Assembly: GCA_031255075.1 (NCBI GenBank) | Contig: JAIRTF010000164.1 | Span: 1-9,362, forward strand | Direction of reading: 5' to 3' | DNA from: Bifidobacteriaceae bacterium | GTDB taxonomy: Bacteria; Actinomycetota; Actinomycetes; Actinomycetales; WQXJ01 | DNA: 9,362 nucleotides | Part shown: piece by piece, positions 1 to 4,071 of the stretch | Position numbering within the stretch: the stretch's first letter is position 1 | How the letters are laid out: every line of letters starts with the position of its first letter | Made by a program: the position numbers and the translations under genes | The notes under the pieces: generated by a model | The model's input: only the letters and a program-made list of their open reading frames with translations | Told to the model about the DNA's origin: nothing | Databases searched by the model: none

Positions 1-583
1 CTTTTTGAACTTCGCCTTCCCAGGTCAGGGCCCGCATCTCAAGCAGGTCCACAACGCCGCGGAAGGTGTTCTCAGCCCCGATCGGAAGCTGCATGACCAG
101 CGGTTTTGCTCCAAGACGCTCCACAATGGTGCGCACCGTGAAGAAGAAGTCGGCGCCCAGTTTGTCCATTTTGTTGACAAAGCAGATACGCGGCACGTTG
201 TATTTGTCGGCCTGGCGCCAGACGGTTTCGGATTGGGGTTCAACCCCTTCTTTGCCGTCGAACACGGCTACGGCGCCATCCAGCACCCGCAGCGAACGTT
301 CCACCTCAACGGTGAAATCAACGTGGCCGGGTGTGTCAATGATGTTGATCTGGTGGTCTTTCCAGAAACAGGTGGTGGCCGCAGAGGTGATGGTGATGCC
401 GCGTTCTTGTTCCTGCTCCATCCAGTCCATGGTGGAGGCGCCATCATGGGTTTCACCGATCTTGTAGTTGATGCCGGTGTAGAACAGGATCCGTTCAGTC
501 ACGGTGGTCTTGCCGGCGTCAATGTGCGCCATGATGCCGATGTTGCGGACCTGTCTCAGGTCAGTCAACACGTCGAGTGCCAC
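1..583 (-). CDS. fusA: Elongation factor G, N-terminal part (cut by window edge)
   Basis: This is the start of translation elongation factor G, the cytosolic GTPase that drives tRNA-mRNA translocation on the ribosome and, with RRF, ribosome recycling. The 194 residues present cover most of the G domain of a protein usually near 700 residues. All GTP-binding motifs are visible: P-loop AHIDAGKTT (19-27), switch I RGITIT (61-66), DTPGH (83-87) and NKMD (137-140). The start chosen is GTG at 583-581, giving MALDVLTDLRQVRNIGIMAH, which matches the usual length before the P-loop. The upstream frame stays open but has no better start, and a GGGGA element (594-590) sits 6 nt ahead. It lies 229 nt downstream of rpsG on the same strand, as in the classical str operon, so co-transcription is likely. 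The reading frame runs out of the window at position 1 without a stop. Identification is secure; only the exact start is inferred. Confidence 0.97.
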   Translation of the reverse strand, partial: MALDVLTDLRQVRNIGIMAHIDAGKTTVTERILFYTGINYKIGETHDGASTMDWMEQEQERGITITSAATTCFWKDHQINIIDTPGHVDFTVEVERSLRVLDGAVAVFDGKEGVEPQSETVWRQADKYNVPRICFVNKMDKLGADFFFTVRTIVERLGAKPLVMQLPIGAENTFRGVVDLLEMRALTWEGEVQK

Positions 584-812
584 GGAGGTTCCCCATCTCT
601 GATCGTTTGTCTTCTGCTTACTTTTCCAACTGTCAATCTGTGGCCTTCAGCCGCCCTATGTGCTTAGGGCCTGCTTCAGGCCGCCGATGCCGCGCCCCCA
701 ACTTGGCCGCCGTCCGCGGTTCCCAGCCCGCCGCCTGAGTCGCGGCCAGCCCGGGTGGGCGGTGGTTGCCAGCCTTGTTAGGCGGCACGGTCTAATGCTG
801 TGGTGCGGAGCG
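584..812 (-). promoter_or_regulatory. rpsG-fusA intercistronic spacer with stem-loops
   Basis: This 229-nt spacer has no convincing gene. Read on the minus strand it contains GGCCTG-AAG-CAGGCC (682-668) and then GCCCTA-AGCACA-TAGGGC (670-653). Both stems are perfect (6 bp each), and they share bases 668-670, so both cannot be fully formed at once. Upstream lies a wider 7-bp inverted repeat (742-748 with 704-710). None is followed by a U-tract, so they do not look like simple terminators. A TTGACA hexamer (636-631) has no credible -10 partner. The spacer may be an RNA regulatory or processing region within the str operon. This is inferred from structure only. Confidence 0.4.
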
Positions 813-1283
813 TCACCACCGGTAGTGGGCGAAGGCCCGGTTGGCCTCAGCCATCTTGTGGGTGTCTTCGCGCCGCTTGACGGCGGCACCGAGGCCATTG
901 GAGGCGTCAATGATTTCATTCATCAAACGCAGCTCCATGGACTTTTCGCGACGAGCCCTGGAGAAGGAAACCAGCCAGCGCAGCGCCAAGGTGGTGGCCC
1001 GAGTCGGCTTGACTTCCACCGGCACCTGGTAGGTGGCACCGCCAACGCGGCGGGACTTGACTTCCAGAGCCGGGCGGATGTTGTCCAGCGCCCGCTTGAG
1101 GAGCGTCACGGCATCCGTGCCGGTCTTTTCTTGAGCGCCGTTCAAGGCGCCGTAAACAATCGACTGGGCGGTTGTCTTCTTGCCGTCCAACAACACCTTG
1201 TTGACCAGCTGGGTAACCAGCGGGCTGGAGTAGACCGGATCAGCGATCAACGGCCGCCTGGGAGCAGGACCTTTGCGAGGCAT
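813..1283 (-). CDS. rpsG: 30S ribosomal protein S7
   Basis: This encodes ribosomal protein S7, the primary assembly protein of the 30S head. It binds the 3' major domain of 16S rRNA and lines the exit-site side of the mRNA channel. The 156-residue length is the standard bacterial length. The protein begins MPRKGPAPRRP, carries the central block RRVGGATYQVPVEV (about 78-91) and RWLVSFSRARREKSM (about 102-116), and ends HKMAEANRAFAHYRW. ATG at 1283-1281 is preceded by GGGAG (1296-1292) with an 8-nt spacer. The rpsL stop and this start overlap by one base (TGATG), so translation of S7 is probably coupled to S12. That leaves no room for an intercistronic S7-binding element like the one used for autoregulation in E. 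coli. Nothing in the protein itself is unusual. Confidence 0.99.
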   Translation of the reverse strand: MPRKGPAPRRPLIADPVYSSPLVTQLVNKVLLDGKKTTAQSIVYGALNGAQEKTGTDAVTLLKRALDNIRPALEVKSRRVGGATYQVPVEVKPTRATTLALRWLVSFSRARREKSMELRLMNEIIDASNGLGAAVKRREDTHKMAEANRAFAHYRW

Positions 1284-1657
1284 CAGTTCTTCTCCCTCTT
1301 GGCGCCGTAACGGGAGCGAGCCTGTTGACGGCCGCGCACGCCTTGGGCGTCCAGGGCGCCGCGAACAATCTTGTAGCGGACGCCGGGCAGATCGCGTACG
1401 CGCCCACCGCGAACCAGAACAATCGAGTGCTCTTGAAGGTTGTGCCCCACACCAGGAATGTAGGCGGTCACCTCAATGCCGCTGGACAGCCGCACACGCG
1501 CCACCTTGCGGAGAGCCGAGTTGGGCTTCTTCGGAGTGGTGGTGTAAACACGCGTGCAAACGCCCCGGCGCTGCGGGGCTCCCTTGAGGGCCGGCGTCTT
1601 GGTCTTTCCGGCCTTCGCGGTCCGACCCTTGCGAACCAGCTGCTGGATTGTGGGCAC
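1283..1657 (-). CDS. rpsL: 30S ribosomal protein S12 with Arg at position 88
   Basis: This is ribosomal protein S12, a decoding-centre protein at the 30S shoulder that controls accuracy and tRNA selection and is the classical target locus for streptomycin resistance. The 124-residue length equals that of mycobacterial S12. Family landmarks are MPTIQQLVRKGR at the N-terminus, RRGVCTRVYTTTPKKPNSAL (30-49), GHNLQEHS (71-78) and QARSRYGAK near the end. GTG at 1657-1655 is the start: it gives the canonical N-terminus, and GGAG (1666-1663) lies 5 nt ahead. The open frame extends 27 codons further upstream, but that stretch runs through the leader hairpins and does not resemble S12. Lys43 is wild type. 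Position 88 is Arg (codon 1396-1394, CGC) where sensitive bacteria have Lys, and the neighbouring Asp89, the RimO methylthiolation site, is kept. It is the first gene of the str operon here. Confidence 0.99.
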   Translation of the reverse strand: MPTIQQLVRKGRTAKAGKTKTPALKGAPQRRGVCTRVYTTTPKKPNSALRKVARVRLSSGIEVTAYIPGVGHNLQEHSIVLVRGGRVRDLPGVRYKIVRGALDAQGVRGRQQARSRYGAKREKN

Positions 1658-1668
1658 TAGGACTCCAT
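1658..1668 (-). promoter_or_regulatory. rpsL ribosome-binding site with overlapping mini-ORF
   Basis: The Shine-Dalgarno GGAG (1666-1663) stands 5 nt from the GTG start of rpsL and decides that start. It is embedded in a three-codon open frame, ATG GAG TCC TAG (1668-1657), whose stop overlaps the GTG by one base. The mini-ORF may be chance; the ribosome-binding role is well supported. Confidence 0.6.
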
Positions 1669-1700
1669 GTTCTTTATCGCTGAGAGTGACTGGGTTGCAA

Positions 1701-1735
1701 TGGCGCCAAGGCGCCACTAGTCCCGCCGAAGCGGG
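1701..1735 (-). promoter_or_regulatory. Structured rpsL leader: UUCG and CUUG hairpins
   Basis: Two adjacent hairpins lie in the predicted 5' UTR of rpsL. The first in transcription order is CCCGC-TTCG-GCGGG (1735-1722), a 5-bp stem with a UUCG tetraloop. The second is TGGCGC-CTTG-GCGCCA (1716-1701), a 6-bp stem with a CUUG tetraloop. Both loop types are known to be unusually stable. There is no U-tract after either, and the second ends 43 nt before the GTG, so neither directly masks the ribosome-binding site. A role as a ribosomal-protein leader or transcript-stability element is inferred; I do not recognise a named RNA family. Confidence 0.5.
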
Positions 1736-1748
1736 CACACAAACGTTT

Positions 1749-1778
1749 AGGGTACAACGAGCACTTGGCCAGCGTCAA
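1749..1778 (-). promoter_or_regulatory. Predicted sigma-A-type promoter of rpsL-rpsG-fusA
   Basis: A -35 element TTGACG (1778-1773) and a -10 element TACCCT (1754-1749) are separated by 18 nt. TTGAC with a TANNNT -10 is typical of actinobacterial housekeeping promoters. Transcription would start near 1742, giving a leader of about 85 nt before the rpsL GTG. It sits just beyond the hairpins that close the preceding gene, which supports a separate str transcription unit. Confidence 0.65.
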
Positions 1779-1793
1779 AGTGAGCCGCGTCCG

Positions 1794-1835
1794 GCCCCGG
1801 TCTTGGACCGGGGCTAGGCCGCCTGTTCTGCGGCC
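1794..1835 (-). terminator. Tandem hairpins behind the PAS gene, probable terminator
   Basis: Twenty nucleotides after the stop of the PAS gene come GGCCGC-N7-GCGGCC (1835-1817) and, two bases later, GCCCCGGTC-CAA-GACCGGGGC (1814-1794), a perfect 9-bp stem with a 3-nt loop. There is no clear U-tract, which is common for actinobacterial terminators. The location between a gene end and a strong promoter argues for termination, but direct evidence is lacking. Confidence 0.6.
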
Positions 1836-1854
1836 GAGCCCGCTGTTTTCGCTG

Positions 1855-3507
1855 TTAGCGGCTCTGACGCGACTCAAATCCGGAATGCCTTGGCGGCCGG
1901 TCCTGGCTGGTGGCCAGCCATGGCACCGGCGGTAAATGATCCAGATCAGCGGCCGGAGTGGCCGTAACCGAGACAGTTGGGGATCCTCCCGAGGCTGTCG
2001 GTACAGTTCCGGGCTGGTAGCTGGGAGGCGCCGGAATCACTGGCAGCGGCGGCAGGGCGGCAATTGGCGTAGCCCCGGCTCGCGGCGGTGGCACAGCCGC
2101 AGTCAACGGCAGCTGAGGCGGCAAGGCTGGTGCCGCCGGCAGCGGCGGCTCTGGGCCAACCAGCGAACCGGCAATGTGGGAAATCCGCGAAATGGGCCCG
2201 AACAACGCCTCGTTGTCAAACGGCTTGGCCTCGGCAGAACACTGCCCCGCCAGCCGGCGCAGATTGGCCAGCTGGTCATGGCTGGCATTCAACTGCGCGT
2301 CGATTGGGCCAACCAGTGGCCCCAGAGTATTGGACAAGCCGTAGCGCGGCACTTGCAGACGCCAAGTGGACAGCAGCTTCTGGAACTGCCCAAACTGGGC
2401 CGTGCAGGAGTCAATCTCCAGCGCTACGCGGCGCAGGATGGCGCCCGTCTCAGCCATGTCCTGGGACAGTTGCTGCACGTCATCGGACAATGACTGGCAC
2501 AACAGGGGCACATAAGTCAGCCCCTTGGGCGGCGCCAAACCGTCCAAGACCTCCAGCGCGAAGCGGATCACCATGTCGTCATGGAGGTGGGCCAAGGCGA
2601 TCCGGAACCGCAACTCCATGACCGTGTTGCGGACCGTAGACAGCTTCTCCACCAGGGGGCTGATAACCGATTGGACGCCGGCACCAATGGTGTTCATAGC
2701 CCGCGCGGTGGAGGCCAACACCGGGGCCCGTTCTTCCACCCGGCCAGAGGCCACCGAAGCCAATTCCGTCACCCGGCTGAGGTCTTTAAGGGTGCCAGAC
2801 AGCTGGTCAGAACCGTTGAGCAGGCCGGTGGCCAGCAATTGCAACGCATCCAACCGGCCCAACACCAATGTCAACTGGGCGCCCAATTCAAGGGCGGCGG
2901 CCATGATCTCCGCCACTTCGCCATGGGCCGAGGAAGGCAACCGCCGCTCCGAGGAATCCGCGACCCGAGCTGTCGCCTCAGCCGGGAGGGCGGTGAACAT
3001 GAATTCCTCATAGGAACCGAATCCTGCTTGGGCCAACATGCCGGACAGAGCATCGCGGCCCAACAGGGCTGCATCGGCCCGGCTCATGCCAGAGCGCCGG
3101 GCTTCTTCTTCAAGTGGAATGGTTTGGTCATACAGCGCCGAAGCGGACTGCCAGATTTCCAGAGCGCAGGGCGCCGCCCGGACCGATAGGAAGTTTTGTC
3201 CCAGCGGGGTGATGGTGGCGAACACCCAGTAGGCGAAGCCGTCCTTGGCCAGATTGCGCACATAGGCGGCGAACGGTTGGCCGGCTAGCAGCTTGTCCCA
3301 CATGATGCGGAAAGCGCCGCCCGGCATGCCTGGGTGGCGGATGACGTTATGGGGAGCGCCCATCAACTCTTGGCGGGGAAAGGCCGAGAGCCGCTCAAAT
3401 ACACTGTTTGCGCCGGTGATCACGCCCTTACGGTCCGTGGTTGAGAAGAACAGGTCGTCTATGCCGACAGTTCTGAACCGGCCGTTGGGCGCCATACGCC
3501 CGGTCAT
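1855..3507 (-). CDS. Soluble PAS-domain (Aer-like) sensor protein, proline-rich tail
   Basis: This 550-residue protein has one recognisable domain, an N-terminal PAS fold (about 15-112) of the Aer redox/aerotaxis-receptor type. Its landmarks are STTDRKGVITGANSVFERLS (22-41), the motif NVIRHPGMP (54-62), MW (69-70), VRN (83-85) and a closing YWVFATITPL. In E. coli Aer this domain binds FAD, and N34, R57, H58, W70 and N85 fall at the same numbers here, but Aer Asp60 is Gly60. Residues about 195-430 look mostly helical. I see no transmembrane segment, HAMP domain or conserved methyl-accepting signalling hairpin. Residues about 452-545 form a Pro/Ala-rich, probably disordered tail. The start ATG has AGGTG 5 nt ahead; Met5 is an alternative. 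It stands alone between rpoC and rpsL with hairpins behind it and a CRP-like site upstream. A cytosolic redox or ligand sensor is inferred; the output partner is unknown. Confidence 0.85.
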   Translation of the reverse strand: MTGRMAPNGRFRTVGIDDLFFSTTDRKGVITGANSVFERLSAFPRQELMGAPHNVIRHPGMPGGAFRIMWDKLLAGQPFAAYVRNLAKDGFAYWVFATITPLGQNFLSVRAAPCALEIWQSASALYDQTIPLEEEARRSGMSRADAALLGRDALSGMLAQAGFGSYEEFMFTALPAEATARVADSSERRLPSSAHGEVAEIMAAALELGAQLTLVLGRLDALQLLATGLLNGSDQLSGTLKDLSRVTELASVASGRVEERAPVLASTARAMNTIGAGVQSVISPLVEKLSTVRNTVMELRFRIALAHLHDDMVIRFALEVLDGLAPPKGLTYVPLLCQSLSDDVQQLSQDMAETGAILRRVALEIDSCTAQFGQFQKLLSTWRLQVPRYGLSNTLGPLVGPIDAQLNASHDQLANLRRLAGQCSAEAKPFDNEALFGPISRISHIAGSLVGPEPPLPAAPALPPQLPLTAAVPPPRAGATPIAALPPLPVIPAPPSYQPGTVPTASGGSPTVSVTATPAADLDHLPPVPWLATSQDRPPRHSGFESRQSR

Positions 3508-3553
3508 GACCGCACCTGTTGGTTGCGCATCTTGTCACATCCAATCCGCCGTT

Positions 3554-3576
3554 ATGGGGTCTGATCCCCCATTTTT
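3554..3576 (+). terminator. Hairpin with T-tract on the plus strand
   Basis: On the plus strand ATGGGG-N7-CCCCAT (3554-3572) is a perfect 6-bp stem running into TTTTT (3572-3576), the shape of an intrinsic terminator. No plus-strand gene precedes it, only the antisense of the PAS gene start. It could stop antisense transcripts, or the repeat could be an operator or leader hairpin for the PAS gene on the minus strand. Confidence 0.3.
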
Positions 3577-3825
3577 CGTGCTGAGTAGAACCCTCGACGA
3601 GCGCCCCTTCGTTGTGTCTCGGGTTCCAAACCGGGACCAACTGTGAGGAAACTACTCGGCACCCATGATAGGCGTTCGGTAGAAGTACGGTTCAGTTCGC
3701 TGACGGCTAAAATCCCTTTTCGGCTTTCCGCTAGGGCGGAAGTTCGGACCGATATCCGGACTGCTTTCAGCTATTTGCGCTGGTCACAGTGCCGAAATTG
3801 GTTGAATACGGGGGTTGGTATCGGG

Positions 3826-3851
3826 TTGGACGGTCATCACAGCCCGTCCAA
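3826..3851. repeat. 8-bp inverted repeat next to the CRP-like site
   Basis: TTGGACGG (3826-3833) and CCGTCCAA (3844-3851) are perfect reverse complements around a 10-nt centre. The repeat lies 12 bp from the CRP-type palindrome. It may be a second operator or an RNA hairpin; there is no T-tract on either side. Confidence 0.45.
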
Positions 3852-3863
3852 AGGTCCCAGAAC

Positions 3864-3879
3864 TGTGAGGATTCTCACA
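3864..3879. promoter_or_regulatory. Perfect CRP/GlxR-type operator palindrome
   Basis: TGTGA-GGATTC-TCACA is an exact match to the TGTGA-N6-TCACA consensus bound by cAMP-dependent CRP-family regulators (E. coli CRP, corynebacterial GlxR, mycobacterial Crp/Cmr). Its centre is about 365 bp before the PAS gene start and 193 bp after the rpoC stop. It is about 213 bp from the best -10-based start, far for class I activation. A weaker match (8 of 10 consensus bases, TGTGA-N6-GCGCA on the minus strand) lies at 3524-3539, just before the PAS start codon. The regulator itself is not in the window. Confidence 0.55.
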
Positions 3880-4008
3880 CCCGCTTACAGCCCACAACTG
3901 CGCCTTGGGCGCCCTGCAACCGCCGTTTGGCTGTACCCGCTAAGGCGACAGCGGACTACCGGGACGGCTCGTCCAGCGGTGTCCTAGCAGCGCCTTCGGG
4001 GAAAGAGC

Positions 4009-4047
4009 GGCGGCCCGAACCCGGGACGGGGGATGGGCCGGGCCGCC
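4009..4047 (-). terminator. Predicted rpoBC terminator
   Basis: The hairpin starts 24 nt after the rpoC stop. GGCGGCCCG (4047-4039) pairs perfectly with CGGGCCGCC (4017-4009) around a 21-nt GC-rich loop, and GCTCTTTC follows on the minus strand. The pyrimidine tract is short, so termination may be partial, but position and stem strength fit the end of the rpoB-rpoC transcript. Confidence 0.6.
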
Positions 4048-4071
4048 AGCTGGGGATGCTTATCGAATCAA

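Larger units (their letters stand above)
3508..4008. other. Long non-coding region between the rpoC terminator and the PAS gene
   Basis: About 500 nt without a credible gene on either strand; the open frames that cross it have no family resemblance and run into shadows of rpoC or the PAS gene. It holds a CRP-type palindrome (3864-3879), an 8-bp inverted repeat (3826-3851), several 5-6 bp stem-loops (3726-3741, 3900-3912, 3937-3954, 3962-3974), and the 11-mer AACTGTGAGGA twice (3639-3649, 3861-3871). For the PAS gene, TATCAT (3670-3665, minus strand) is the best -10 hexamer, with only a weak CTGAAC -35 at 19 nt. Start would be near 3658 with a leader of about 150 nt. An unannotated small RNA here is possible but not shown. 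Confidence 0.5.

Noticed and set aside
608..636. An internal promoter before fusA based on TTGACA at 636-631
   Set aside because: At 16-18 nt spacing the -10 candidates (such as AAGACA) match only two consensus bases and lack the T at the last position.
1658..1738. A 27-codon N-terminal extension of rpsL starting at 1738
   Set aside because: The extension passes through the leader hairpins, does not resemble S12, and the GTG at 1657 gives the exact canonical N-terminus with a good ribosome-binding site.
1936..2493. Plus-strand open frames opposite the PAS gene (also 2088-2621 and 2581-3189)
   Set aside because: They mirror the PAS reading frame, consist of Arg/Gln/Gly-rich sequence without domains, and have no promoter or ribosome-binding context.
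2227..2925. A methyl-accepting chemotaxis signalling domain in the PAS protein (residues about 195-427)
   Set aside because: The conserved hairpin motif of such receptors (with its NLLALNAAIEAARAGE-like core) is not present; only a vague helical resemblance around residues 300-320 exists.
3493..3495. Met5 as the start of the PAS protein
   Set aside because: The upstream ATG at 3507 has a better-placed AGGTG and gives residue numbering that lines up with E. coli Aer; Met5 cannot be fully excluded.
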